DNA of 64,000 nt from CAKZYD01 sp039814715 (GTDB lineage: Bacteria > Pseudomonadota > Alphaproteobacteria > Sphingomonadales > CAKZYD01), in NCBI GenBank assembly GCA_039814715.1, contig JBCCAR010000001.1, forward strand, positions 1 through 64,000, given 5' to 3'. A program made the position numbers and the translations under genes. The notes under the pieces were generated by a model. The model searched no databases and was not told where the DNA came from. It worked only from the letters and a program-made list of their open reading frames with translations. The number at the start of each line of letters is the position of its first letter. The stretch's first letter is position 1. Shown in pieces: positions 51,796-60,017 of this stretch.

Positions 51796-52446
51796 ATGAA
51801 CGCTCCTTTCTTGAAAGCGATGAGCTTAGCCCTGGGCCTTATCACGGGTACAACCGGCGTTTTGACAAGTGCAGCCCTTACGCCCGCGCGCGCTGCTGCA
51901 ACACAAGAGCAACAAGCGGCAGCCTTGGTTTTCTTTGAAGATATTTCAGGCAAAGCCTTTGCTGTTTTGCGCGATAAATCGCTGACTGAAGCCGATCAGC
52001 GCGCCGAATTTCGCCGCTTATTTGCCGAGGTGACGGACGTTCAACGCATTGGCGCAGCCTTGCTGGGCTTTCATCGCCGTAAATTTGATGAAATGCAGAT
52101 GGAGCGCTACACGAGCTTGCTGCCGAGTTATGTCGTCGCGCTTTATACAGACCGGCTTACCGAGGTGGGCGATGAAGAAGTCACAATCGAACGCACTTAC
52201 ACCCAAGGCAAAAAGGACATTTGGGTGGTCACAAGCGTCACCAGTCCGTTTGGCGGGGATGATTTGCGCGCGGATTGGCGCATGCGCCCCATGGAAAATG
52301 GTGACTTCATGGTAATGGATGTGAAAGTGGAAAACATATCTTTGTTTCAGACGAAGAAAGATGAGTTCATGTCGTTCCTAAGCAACCGCGGTATTGAAGA
52401 ATTCTTGACGCGCCTGGAAAAAGATGCGGAGGCAGACGAGGCCTAA
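51796..52446 (+). CDS. mlaC: MlaC-type phospholipid-binding periplasmic protein
   Basis: A 216-residue protein with a signal peptide (about 1-35, ending A-R-A-A-A) and the MlaC/Ttg2D domain. The ATG at 51796 follows AAAGGA; longer in-frame starts upstream overlap cytochrome c out of frame. Family features are F-R-R-L-F-A-E-V-T-D-V-Q-R-I-G, Y-T-S-L-L-P-S-Y-V-V-A-L-Y and D-W-R-M-R-P-M-E-N-G-D-F-M-V-M-D-V-K-V-E-N-I-S-L. MlaC ferries phospholipids between the outer-membrane MlaA lipoprotein and the MlaFEDB complex. Its partner MlaD is encoded about 32 kb away. Confidence 0.87.
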   Translation: MNAPFLKAMSLALGLITGTTGVLTSAALTPARAAATQEQQAAALVFFEDISGKAFAVLRDKSLTEADQRAEFRRLFAEVTDVQRIGAALLGFHRRKFDEMQMERYTSLLPSYVVALYTDRLTEVGDEEVTIERTYTQGKKDIWVVTSVTSPFGGDDLRADWRMRPMENGDFMVMDVKVENISLFQTKKDEFMSFLSNRGIEEFLTRLEKDAEADEA

Positions 52447-52449
52447 AGC

Positions 52450-53046
52450 GTGACCGGTATCCCTTGGCAGGACCGAGACTTCGGTGCTGGAGTCACACTC
52501 AAAAACCCAGCGTTCATTCACCCCACGGCATTGCTCTACGGCGACATAACGGTGGAAGAAGGGGCCTCTATTTGGCCCTATGTGGTCATTCGCGCTGAAA
52601 GTGCGCCGGTCGTCATAGGCCCCAATACCAACATCCAAGACTTTGTAATGATCCACACATCACCGGGGTTTCCGACCCATATTGGCGCGAATGTCTCGGT
52701 GACGCATCACTGCACAGTCCATGCCTGCACTGTCGGCGATGACTGCCTCATTGGCATTAACGCAACGATTTTTGACGGCGCTCATATTGGCCATGGATCA
52801 ACCGTTGGCCAGCATGCCTATGTGCGCGATGGAGCCCGGTTTGACGACCATAGTGTGATTGTCGGATCGCCAGCAAAAGCCATTAAAACGGTAGACGGGC
52901 GGCTCATGAACCGCATGAATGCCGCCCTTTATCGCCGCAACGCTGAATTTTTTGCAATTGGGCGACATGACGCTTGGCGCGGCAAGGAGTTTGAAGCATT
53001 TATGGCGGATACTATGCAGCAACTGCAAAGCCAATTGGCAGGATAA
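52450..53046 (+). CDS. Gamma-carbonic-anhydrase-like left-handed beta-helix protein
   Basis: A 198-residue hexapeptide-repeat protein (I-x-x-G-x-x-[IV] turns) of the gamma-CA/PaaY/YrdA group. It begins with a GTG three bases after the mlaC stop, implying coupling. The putative metal histidines are in V-M-I-H-T and V-T-H-H-C-T-V-H. The characteristic G-I-N-A-T-I-F-D-G-A-H-I-G and V-G-S-P-A-K-A-I-K turns are present, followed by a helical tail. Cam itself is a zinc or iron carbonic anhydrase, but many homologues have no proven activity. Confidence 0.85.
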   Translation: MTGIPWQDRDFGAGVTLKNPAFIHPTALLYGDITVEEGASIWPYVVIRAESAPVVIGPNTNIQDFVMIHTSPGFPTHIGANVSVTHHCTVHACTVGDDCLIGINATIFDGAHIGHGSTVGQHAYVRDGARFDDHSVIVGSPAKAIKTVDGRLMNRMNAALYRRNAEFFAIGRHDAWRGKEFEAFMADTMQQLQSQLAG

Positions 53047-53095
53047 GAAGGAGCGCTTTCCTCGCTGTCACTGCCGCGTAAAGGACCTTAAGACT

Positions 53096-53329
53096 ATGTC
53101 TGACAAACAGCTTCTACACCTCGTTTTTGGCGGCAAGGTGAAAGACCCCCAAGGCATGGAGTTTGAAGACCTCGACAACATTCACGTTGTCGGCGTCTAT
53201 CCTGATTTTAAATCTGCCAAGTCCGCATGGAAAGGCGAGGCCCAGCGTACAGTCGACGATGCGCTGACCAAATATGTGGTTGTCCATCTTCACCGGCTGT
53301 TAGAGCCTGAAGACGGCGACGACAATTAA
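53096..53329 (+). CDS. DUF4170 family protein
   Basis: A 77-residue protein with the DUF4170 pattern: L-H-L-V-F-G-G-K-V-K-D-P-Q-G-M-E-F-E-D-L then V-V-G-V-Y-P-D-F-K-S-A-K-S-A-W-K-G-E-A-Q and Y-V-V-V-H-L-H-R-L-L. The family is alphaproteobacterial and has no known function. Its TAA overlaps the stop of a small convergent frame on the other strand by four bases. Confidence 0.85.
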   Translation: MSDKQLLHLVFGGKVKDPQGMEFEDLDNIHVVGVYPDFKSAKSAWKGEAQRTVDDALTKYVVVHLHRLLEPEDGDDN

Positions 53330-53505
53330 GAGTAGCGCGCCTTCAAAATCGTGTCGATCATCGCTTTGTCTTGAAGATATGCGCCTAGGCGGGTCTTCAA
53401 GAGGGCTGCCGCAGCCCCTTTGGTAACAGGTTGTTCTTGCGCGACCAAAGCAGCGCCCAAACGCTGCAAACCGCGATCACAATAAATCATCATATCGAAT
53501 GTCAT
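53326..53505 (-). CDS. Small 59-residue hypothetical protein, convergent with DUF4170
   Basis: An open frame of 59 residues on the minus strand (start M-T-F-D-M-M-I-Y-C-D, end I-L-K-A-R-Y-S). It has an amphipathic helical middle (L-Q-R-L-G-A-A-L-V-A-Q) and plausible codon use. Its stop shares four bases with the DUF4170 stop, as with other real convergent pairs here. The ribosome-binding site is poor for the first ATG; M5 or M6 (53493, 53490) could be the start. No family recognised, so it is moderately supported. Confidence 0.4.
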   Translation of the reverse strand: MTFDMMIYCDRGLQRLGAALVAQEQPVTKGAAAALLKTRLGAYLQDKAMIDTILKARYS

Positions 53506-53562
53506 CTCTAAAAAAATGGTGTCATATATTGGCGTGAAGTAGCACGAAAACGTAAAGGTTTT

Positions 53563-53582
53563 TTTAAGGCTAGACTTTAAGG
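53563..53582. repeat. Direct repeat of TTTAAGG upstream of the GltB-like gene
   Basis: TTTAAGG occurs at 53563-53569 and 53576-53582, spaced so that the units repeat every 13 bases. It lies 40-60 bases before the start of the flavoprotein gene and could be a regulator site or part of its promoter. No known regulator matches. Confidence 0.35.
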
Positions 53583-53622
53583 TTTTGATAAGACCGCCAA
53601 GACCGGTCGTATTGGAGAAGGC

Positions 53623-55125
53623 ATGAGTATCGTTGCAGGCATCTTAAACACACTTGCTGGCCTGCTGGTGATTGCCTTGGTCTTTGGCGCAGCAAGTATT
53701 GTCGTCATTTTCTTTCTCGACCGGCAGCAATCAAGCAACGCGGTCCGCCGCAACTACCCAGTCGTTGGCCGCCTGCGCAGCCTCTTTGAACATTTGGGAG
53801 AGTTCTTCCGGCAGTATTTCTTCGCTCTGGACCGCGAAGAACTGCCCTTCAACCGCGCCCAGCGCAATTGGGTGGGCCGCGCTGCGAAGGGCGACAGCCG
53901 CACCATCGCCTTCGGCTCCACGCGGGAACTGAGCCCAGAAGGCACAATCATTTTTGAAAATACGCAATTTCCGGTCCTTGAATCCGATATCGCAGAAGCT
54001 GAGCCAATTTGTTTCGGGCCCCTATGCGACAAGCCCTATGAGGCTCCATCCTTTTTCAACATTTCGGCCATGAGCTACGGCTCCTTATCCCAGCCCGCGA
54101 TTACAGCTTTATCGCTGGGCGCAGCAAAGGCTGGAATTTGGCTGAATACAGGTGAAGGCGGACTGTCGGAGCATCATTTGGCAGGTGACTGCGACATTAT
54201 CTTTCAAATTGGAACCGCCAACTACGGCGTGCGCAGCAAAGATGGCGCGTTGGACGATGCAGCGTTAAAAGCTGTTAGCCAACATGACGCTGTCAAAATG
54301 ATCGAGTTGAAATTGGCGCAAGGTGCAAAACCCGGCAAGGGCGGGATTTTACCAGCGAACAAAGTGACGGCTGAGATTTCCCGTATCCGCGGTATTCCGG
54401 AAGGTGAAGCCTCGCACAGCCCTAATCGGCATCCTGATATTGCGAGCATCGATGAACTGTTAGCCAAGATTGCACACCTCAAACGCGTCAGCGGCCTGCC
54501 AGTTGGGTTTAAGACGGTGGCCGGCTCCCTCGCCTGGATGGACGATCTTGCCGCAGCGATCCACCTTCAAGATGAAGAGTCGCGTCCAGATTTTATCACG
54601 CTCGATAGCGCAGATGGGGGAACGGGCGCAGCGCCGCAGTCGTTGATGGACTATCTGGGTTTGCCTATCCGCGAATCACTACCCGCTTTGGTCGATGCGC
54701 TAGATCGCCATAGCCTTCGCCCGCGGGTGCGCGTGATTGCGTCAGGAAAAATGCTCTTGCCGTCAGAAGTAAGCTGGGCGCTTGCCATGGGCGCCGATGC
54801 TATCAATTGCGCGCGCGGGTTTATGTTCTCGCTTGGCTGTATCCAAGCGCTCAAGTGCAACAAGAACACCTGCCCAACCGGCATTACAACGCATAGAGAA
54901 GACTTGCAAAGAGGCCTCGTACCACGCGTTAAAGCCGATCACGTGGCTCAATTTGCCAGCGCTATTCGCCATGATGTGGGGGTCATTGCTCACAGCTGCG
55001 GCGCGGCCTCGCCATCGCACCTTCAGCGCCATCATGTGCGCATGGTGATCGATGAGAACCAGTCGATCAATTTGGCCGTTCGATACCCGCCCGTTGATCA
55101 GGCCAAATCAGCTGGAAAGACTTGA
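53623..55125 (+). CDS. FMN-binding glutamate synthase family protein, membrane-anchored
   Basis: A 500-residue protein with a TM anchor (about 9-30) and the FMN/iron-sulfur barrel of GltB. The core includes I-S-A-M-S-Y-G-S-L-S-Q-P-A, N-T-G-E-G-G-L-S-E-H-H, K-P-G-K-G-G-I-L-P-A-N-K-V and D-S-A-D-G-G-T-G-A-A-P-Q-S. The cysteine cluster is in L-K-C-N-K-N-T-C-P-T-G. It lacks the amidotransferase domain, so it is not glutamate synthase itself. Related stand-alone proteins have unknown electron donors and acceptors. It is followed by the COX IV peptide gene. Confidence 0.87.
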   Translation: MSIVAGILNTLAGLLVIALVFGAASIVVIFFLDRQQSSNAVRRNYPVVGRLRSLFEHLGEFFRQYFFALDREELPFNRAQRNWVGRAAKGDSRTIAFGSTRELSPEGTIIFENTQFPVLESDIAEAEPICFGPLCDKPYEAPSFFNISAMSYGSLSQPAITALSLGAAKAGIWLNTGEGGLSEHHLAGDCDIIFQIGTANYGVRSKDGALDDAALKAVSQHDAVKMIELKLAQGAKPGKGGILPANKVTAEISRIRGIPEGEASHSPNRHPDIASIDELLAKIAHLKRVSGLPVGFKTVAGSLAWMDDLAAAIHLQDEESRPDFITLDSADGGTGAAPQSLMDYLGLPIRESLPALVDALDRHSLRPRVRVIASGKMLLPSEVSWALAMGADAINCARGFMFSLGCIQALKCNKNTCPTGITTHREDLQRGLVPRVKADHVAQFASAIRHDVGVIAHSCGAASPSHLQRHHVRMVIDENQSINLAVRYPPVDQAKSAGKT

Positions 55126-55191
55126 TCACAAGCCGCGCTGTCAGATACATAGCGGCAACGATTAGATATTTTTGGAAAAGTGACCAAACGC

Positions 55192-55308
55192 ATGGAAATG
55201 GATACCAAACAGCACCGCCAAACCTACAAAGGTTTCATTAGCGCATCTAAATGGGGCACCGTGTTCGTTGCTCTGATCGTCATCGGCGTTGTAATTATCA
55301 TCACCTGA
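55192..55308 (+). CDS. aa3-type cytochrome c oxidase subunit IV (38-residue membrane peptide)
   Basis: A 38-residue peptide too short for usual gene finders. Its polar N-terminus ends Q-T-Y-K-G-F-I-S-A-S-K-W-G, and a single TM follows (T-V-F-V-A-L-I-V-I-G-V-V-I-I-I). This is the form of the alphaproteobacterial aa3 oxidase subunit IV (COX aa3 family), known from structures of the Paracoccus and Rhodobacter enzymes. An in-frame GTG at 55180 could extend it by four residues. The main oxidase genes are not in the window, so it is stand-alone. Confidence 0.65.
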   Translation: MEMDTKQHRQTYKGFISASKWGTVFVALIVIGVVIIIT

Positions 55309-55329
55309 TACAATCGCTTCTGCGCTTTC

Positions 55330-56772
55330 TTAGCGGCTTCCAAGCTCTAACAGCCGGCTCAATTGGTTTTGGCTAATAATCGGCAACTGCGGCGCCGGCT
55401 CTTGGCGCACATATTGCCGCTGGCTGCGTTGCTTTGGCGGTAATATTGTGCCTGCATCGCCCGTTATGGCACCCTGATCCAGCAAAGGCTGGAACACAGG
55501 GTCGCTATAACCGTTCACGCGCTGCGCAATGACGGGATTATCGCCCGACAATACCAAAACCATTTCATCATGATCGAGGTCCATAATATCAGCCGGCTTT
55601 GGATAGCCAGTGATGGCCGCAATTTCCTGCGCCACGATCATGGTGTTGGTCCCAAAGGCTTGCAGCACCCACGCTTCGCTTAAAAAGCGTCTCCAAGACC
55701 TCGGATAGGCACCGCGCAAGGCCTCCGCGTCCGCCCAAATCGTCCATAGATGCACGCCAAATGCGCTCAAATGGCTGTTGGCGTGGACAAGAGTGTCAAA
55801 ATTCCCAAGGTCCTGCGCTTGATCAATCAAAACCAAGGTCGCCTGCTGCGGCGCCCTCACCCGCCGTGCCAAAGCTTCCAACAGCGTTCCGAGCCATAGC
55901 TGGCCAAGGCGCTGATAGGCAGAGGTCTGTTGTCCCGGCAAAAGGATATAGATGCTGCTGGCTTTCCCATCGGCCACGGCTTCTAGATCAAAGCTGGTCG
56001 ACGCTGTCGATGAGACTACGCCCTCATGATTCAAGAATTGCAGCTGATCCTGCAAATAAGACAGCATGGCGGTCATCATTTCTGGCGGCGTGAGGCCAAG
56101 AAACGACGATGCCTGCCGGATCTCTTCATTCGGGCTATTAGCAAGCAACTCAAAAAGGCGCTTTAGCTCCTGCGGGCTATCAAACAAAATCGCCCGGGTG
56201 CGCTCCAAATTATGCTGCATGGGCGGTTCTTGCAGAACCTGAAACAGCAAAACGGCCGCCAAAAACTGCTGTGCGCGCGACGAGATCGCATTTGTATTGG
56301 CATCAAGGCTTAGCAGTGGACAGATCAGTGCGGCCAGATTGCGGGCTTTTTCCTGCAGGTCTTGCCGGTCTTTATCAAGCAAACTGAACGGGTTGAGCGA
56401 CGCACTGGCAGAACCAGACAAGCCGTAAGGGTCAAGCAGGATGACATCATCGCCGCGCTGCTGGCGCGCTTTGGCGGTCGCACGGTATGTGCAAGACGAG
56501 CCGCTCAGGCTGATCGTAGGGCCAGAATGACGCAAAATGCCGGGCACCAGACAGTTTGCATCGCTCGCGCTGCGTTGGCCAGAAAAGGTGAGAATATTGC
56601 CGCGATTCTCAAACATCACGGCATCTAAAAAACCCGTTTCAGGGCAGCAATCAGGATTCCCAAAGGCGAACCCAAGCGGCATGCTGGCTTGAAGATGTTC
56701 GAGCGACCAACCAACCAGGAGCCCCTCTTCCATGAGGGTGTCCGGCAGTTTCAGCGCTTCGCCATCAGCCAT
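55330..56772 (-). CDS. VirD4/TraG-like protein with degenerate Walker motifs
   Basis: A 480-residue protein whose middle and C-terminal parts resemble T4SS coupling proteins: D-P-Y-G-L-S-G, L-N-P-F-S-L-L, L-I-D-Q-A-Q-D-L-G-N-F, A-F-G-V-H-L-W-T-I-W-A-D-A-E-A-L and W-V-L-Q-A-F-G-T-N-T. The expected P-loop region (about 65-72) reads G-Q-R-S-A-S-D-A, without G-K-[ST]. The Walker B site reads L-I-D-Q instead of D-E. N-terminal TM segments are absent. No other transfer or secretion genes are near, and the neighbours are housekeeping. It is therefore probably a domesticated, catalytically altered relative, not a conjugation gene. Function unknown. Confidence 0.75.
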   Translation of the reverse strand: MADGEALKLPDTLMEEGLLVGWSLEHLQASMPLGFAFGNPDCCPETGFLDAVMFENRGNILTFSGQRSASDANCLVPGILRHSGPTISLSGSSCTYRATAKARQQRGDDVILLDPYGLSGSASASLNPFSLLDKDRQDLQEKARNLAALICPLLSLDANTNAISSRAQQFLAAVLLFQVLQEPPMQHNLERTRAILFDSPQELKRLFELLANSPNEEIRQASSFLGLTPPEMMTAMLSYLQDQLQFLNHEGVVSSTASTSFDLEAVADGKASSIYILLPGQQTSAYQRLGQLWLGTLLEALARRVRAPQQATLVLIDQAQDLGNFDTLVHANSHLSAFGVHLWTIWADAEALRGAYPRSWRRFLSEAWVLQAFGTNTMIVAQEIAAITGYPKPADIMDLDHDEMVLVLSGDNPVIAQRVNGYSDPVFQPLLDQGAITGDAGTILPPKQRSQRQYVRQEPAPQLPIISQNQLSRLLELGSR

Positions 56773-56824
56773 GCGCAGTCCTTTCTAGCAATACGTTTTT
56801 TTTAAAATGCGGTGACAGAATGGC

Positions 56825-57148
56825 TTAGCTGTCGTTCATGACCTGCTGCTTGGCCTCAACCAGTTTTTCATCCATCACTGTGCGCAATTTATGGTCTGTT
56901 ACATCGATGGATTTGGCGTCTAAATCAGCGCGCAGCTTGCGAAAAACATCATCATCGCCAGCCTCTTCTAGGTCGGATTTCACTAAGGTCATGACATACG
57001 CTTCTGCGTCTGTATCTGACAGACCCATTAGATTAGCGGCCCAGCCCGCAAGGAGGCGATTGCGGCGCATTTCTGTTTTGAAGCGAATCTCATCATCATG
57101 CGCAAATTTGTTTTCAAAGGCGCGCTCGCGGTCGTCTAAGCCAGTCAT
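56825..57148 (-). CDS. DUF1476 protein (F1-ATPase inhibitory zeta subunit type)
   Basis: A 107-residue helical protein from the ATG at 57148, which follows AAGGG; a longer frame to 57271 is unsupported. It opens M-T-G-L-D-D-R-E-R-A-F-E-N-K-F-A-H-D-D-E. It continues with R-R-N-R-L-L-A-G-W-A-A-N-L-M-G and then acidic helices. The DUF1476 family includes the zeta subunit that inhibits the F1-ATPase of Paracoccus and relatives. It is divergent from purC and sits 52 bases from the VirD4-like gene upstream of it in transcription. Confidence 0.9.
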   Translation of the reverse strand: MTGLDDRERAFENKFAHDDEIRFKTEMRRNRLLAGWAANLMGLSDTDAEAYVMTLVKSDLEEAGDDDVFRKLRADLDAKSIDVTDHKLRTVMDEKLVEAKQQVMNDS

Positions 57149-57345
57149 AAAGAACCCTTTACAAAAATTGATCGATCTTGAATGTACGGACGCTGCGCGC
57201 GCGCGCAAGTCAGCATTTTCAAAATTGTCTTGAAAAGCATGACATTCGCGTTGCCGTTTTTCCGCGCACATGGTTTAACGATCCAACTATCTTCTCGGGG
57301 ACAGACCACCCACGCTCCCTTCCGCAAGAGAAAGCTATTCGCCGG

Positions 57346-58143
57346 ATGACCCGACGCAGACAGATTTACGAAGGCAAAGCAAAAATCCTGTACGAAGGGC
57401 CTGAACCTGGCACCTTAATCCAATACTTCAAAGATGATGCGACGGCCTTCAATGCTGAGAAGAAGGCGACGTTGCTTGGCAAAGGCGTTTTAAACAATCG
57501 CATCAGTGAATATATTTTCACCTCACTGACCCAGCTGAATATTCCGCACCACTTCATAAAGCGTCTCAACCGCCGCGAACAACTTATTCACGGCGTTGAG
57601 ATAATCCCACTAGAGATTGTTGTGCGAAACATCGCAGCCGGGTCCATCGCGAAACGCCTGAGCCTAGAAGAAGGCACCCCACTGGGCCGGACCATCGTTG
57701 AGACGTATTACAAGGACGATGCCTTGGGCGACCCGCTGGTCACAGAAGAACATATCGCCTGCTTCGGCTGGGCCGGGCCTGAAGAGCTTGAAGATATGAC
57801 AGGCATGGCGCTGCGCGTAAACGACTTCATGACCGGCTTGTTTACAGCAATTGGCATCCGCCTCGTCGATTTCAAACTCGAGTTCGGCCGCCACTATCAT
57901 AATGATCAAATGCGGGTCATGCTGGCAGATGAAATCAGCCCAGATAACTGCCGCCTTTGGGACATTGCCACTGGCGAAAAACTAGACAAAGACCGTTTCC
58001 GCCGCGACTTAGGCGGCGAGGTTGAAGCGTACCAAACCGTCGCGCGGCGCCTCGGCTTGATGGAAGATGATGATGACGAGCCTGCAAGCGCAGTCCTCGA
58101 TCTTAATCAGCACCGCGCAAAAAAGAATAAGGATAGCGAATAA
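57346..58143 (+). CDS. purC: Phosphoribosylaminoimidazole-succinocarboxamide synthase
   Basis: A 265-residue SAICAR synthase joining aspartate to CAIR in purine synthesis. The ATG at 57346 gives the typical start M-T-R-R-R-Q-I-Y-E-G-K-A-K-I-L; the longer open frame is not needed. Further motifs are F-K-D-D-A-T-A-F-N, I-P-L-E-I-V-V-R-N-I-A-A-G-S, V-D-F-K-L-E-F-G-R and A-D-E-I-S-P-D-N-C-R-L-W-D. It is the first gene of purC-purS-purQ. Confidence 0.95.
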   Translation: MTRRRQIYEGKAKILYEGPEPGTLIQYFKDDATAFNAEKKATLLGKGVLNNRISEYIFTSLTQLNIPHHFIKRLNRREQLIHGVEIIPLEIVVRNIAAGSIAKRLSLEEGTPLGRTIVETYYKDDALGDPLVTEEHIACFGWAGPEELEDMTGMALRVNDFMTGLFTAIGIRLVDFKLEFGRHYHNDQMRVMLADEISPDNCRLWDIATGEKLDKDRFRRDLGGEVEAYQTVARRLGLMEDDDDEPASAVLDLNQHRAKKNKDSE

Positions 58144-58383
58144 ATGCGAGCCACAGTTCATGTGACCTTGAAAAACGGCGTTCTTGACCCCCAAGGGCGG
58201 GCTATTGCTGGCGCTTTGACAGATTTGGGCTTTGCTGGCGTGGGCGATGTGCGCCAAGGCAAGGTTATTGAGCTTGAAATTGCAGAACAGCCTCCCAAAG
58301 AGGCACGCGCACAGGTCGAAGCAATGTGCAAAAAGCTTCTCGCCAATCCCGTCATCGAAAACTACAGCATCGATATCGCGTAG
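58144..58383 (+). CDS. purS: Phosphoribosylformylglycinamidine synthase subunit PurS
   Basis: A 79-residue subunit of the small-type FGAM synthase that bridges PurL and PurQ. The pattern is V-H-V-T-L-K-N-G-V-L-D-P-Q-G-R-A-I, L-G-F-A-G-V-G-D-V-R-Q-G-K and M-C-K-K-L-L-A-N-P-V-I-E-N-Y. It starts immediately after the purC stop and ends 3 bases before purQ. Confidence 0.95.
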   Translation: MRATVHVTLKNGVLDPQGRAIAGALTDLGFAGVGDVRQGKVIELEIAEQPPKEARAQVEAMCKKLLANPVIENYSIDIA

Positions 58384-58386
58384 GTC

Positions 58387-59046
58387 ATGCAAAGCGCTGT
58401 TATCGTCTTTCCGGGCTCCAATTGCGACCGCGATCTCGCCGTTGCGTTAAAAGAAGCAACAGGCAAAGCCCCTGCCATGGTCTGGCATCAAGACCGCACT
58501 TTGCCGGATGTTGACCTCGTCGCTTTGCCGGGCGGGTTTTCCTACGGCGACTACCTGCGCGCTGGAGCTATGGCTGCGCGCGCACCCATTATGCAAGCTG
58601 TGATTGACCACGCGACAAAGGGCGGCCTGGTGCTCGGAATTTGCAATGGATTTCAGCAGCTGACGGAGTGCGGATTGCTGCCAGGTGCATTGATGCGCAA
58701 TGAGAACCTGAAATTCATTTGCAAGGACGTGGAGTTGCGGGTGGAGACCACATCATCGCCGCTGCTGTCCGGCCTTAAACGCAGCGCTAGCGTGCGCTAC
58801 CCCATTGCCCACCATGACGGCAATTTCTTCGCGGATGAGGATACCTTAGACCAATTGGAAACGCAGGAGCGTATCGCGTTCACATACATCGACAATCCCA
58901 ACGGGTCAGCACGTCATATTGCTGGTATTTTAAGTGAAAAGAAAAACATTCTCGGCATGATGCCCCATCCGGAGCGGCTCATCCAAGATGACTTAGGGGG
59001 GCGCGACGGAGCAGACTTTTTTGCGCAATTGATCGATGCAATATGA
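58387..59046 (+). CDS. purQ: Phosphoribosylformylglycinamidine synthase glutaminase subunit
   Basis: A 219-residue class I glutamine amidotransferase that delivers ammonia to PurL. The nucleophile is the cysteine in L-G-I-C-N-G-F-Q. The histidine and glutamate of the triad are in M-M-P-H-P-E-R. The start P-G-S-N-C-D-R-D and L-P-G-G-F-S-Y-G-D-Y-L-R are typical. Its last four bases (ATGA) overlap the start of the first sulfotransferase gene, an unusual coupling inside the purine operon. Confidence 0.95.
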   Translation: MQSAVIVFPGSNCDRDLAVALKEATGKAPAMVWHQDRTLPDVDLVALPGGFSYGDYLRAGAMAARAPIMQAVIDHATKGGLVLGICNGFQQLTECGLLPGALMRNENLKFICKDVELRVETTSSPLLSGLKRSASVRYPIAHHDGNFFADEDTLDQLETQERIAFTYIDNPNGSARHIAGILSEKKNILGMMPHPERLIQDDLGGRDGADFFAQLIDAI

Positions 59047-60017
59047 CACATGTCTTTCTGATTGGCAGCGGGCGGTCCGGTACGTCATTCATTCAACGCA
59101 TCTTTGATGCCCACCGCGACACATTTTGTCTGCATGAACCCGATATAAGGCTGCGAACCAACGATCCCAGCTATTATCCCGACCCCGACATATTCGCGCA
59201 AAAGTCTGACATCGTTCGCGGCTATGTGGACAAGCTTAAAGCGCATCACATCCTAAGAGCGGTTCAGAAGCGACCTGCATTTTCCAAGTCCTACCGAGAG
59301 CCACTTGCACACACCCTGCGCGAGGCCTTAATCTCCGCCATGATCGCCGCTGAGCAAACGATTGGAAAATTTGTGTCCGTCGGCGATTGGTCGGTGCCTG
59401 ATATGGTGCAGACGCCGCCAGCGCATATCGTCATGAAGTCGGTCAGTATGGTGGGGCGCATTCCTATCATTGCAGATGCCTGCGCGCATATGAAAGTGGT
59501 GCACATCATGCGCCATCCTTGCGCGGTTGCCGCATCCCGCCAGCGCGGGATTGCCTTGGGAAAAATGCCGCGTATCCATATTTTTGACGACCAGCTCGAC
59601 TTGCCCATGGCCCGCGAGCATAGCCTGACGCGGGCAAAGGTCGATGCAATGGACGATTGGGAGCGCGCGGCCTGGCAGTGGGTGATCGTCAATGATTTTG
59701 CGATGACCCACAGCGAAGGCCGGGCCAATGTGCGTCCTCTGCTCTACGATAAGCTTTGCGACGATGTCTTTGGCGAAAGCGCTGCACTGTTAGAGTGGTG
59801 CGGCATGGCGCTCGATCCGCAAGTCGAAGACTATCTCAAAACAGTGATGGCAACGCAAAAAGACAGCAACCGGTACCATGGCCTCATACGCAACCCCAGT
59901 ATCGCAGCAAACAAATGGCGCGATACTGTAGCAAAGGACGACGCTGCTAAGGTTATGGACATCGTCACCCTCTCGAAAGCAGGCGGTTGTTTCGCCGAGT
60001 GGGACCGTGAGCGATAG
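59043..60017 (+). CDS. Sulfotransferase family protein (first of pair)
   Basis: A 324-residue protein with the 5'-phosphosulfate loop I-G-S-G-R-S-G-T-S-F (G8-S15). The likely 3'-phosphate-binding region is H-I-M-R-H-P-C-A-V-A-A-S-R. Cytoplasmic PAPS-dependent sulfotransferases modify polysaccharides, lipids or small molecules; the acceptor is unknown here. It overlaps purQ by four bases and the next sulfotransferase by 11, so it is translated as part of the purine operon. It has no membrane segment. Confidence 0.82.
   Translation: MTHVFLIGSGRSGTSFIQRIFDAHRDTFCLHEPDIRLRTNDPSYYPDPDIFAQKSDIVRGYVDKLKAHHILRAVQKRPAFSKSYREPLAHTLREALISAMIAAEQTIGKFVSVGDWSVPDMVQTPPAHIVMKSVSMVGRIPIIADACAHMKVVHIMRHPCAVAASRQRGIALGKMPRIHIFDDQLDLPMAREHSLTRAKVDAMDDWERAAWQWVIVNDFAMTHSEGRANVRPLLYDKLCDDVFGESAALLEWCGMALDPQVEDYLKTVMATQKDSNRYHGLIRNPSIAANKWRDTVAKDDAAKVMDIVTLSKAGGCFAEWDRER

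Noticed and set aside
53623..55125. Glutamate synthase large subunit
   Set aside because: Only the FMN/iron-sulfur barrel is present; the N-terminal glutaminase and C-terminal beta-helix domains are missing and a membrane anchor is added.
55330..56772. Integrated conjugative element suggested by the TraG/VirD4-like gene
   Set aside because: No relaxase, VirB genes, integrase or attachment repeats; flanking genes are ordinary chromosomal genes and the ATPase motifs are lost.
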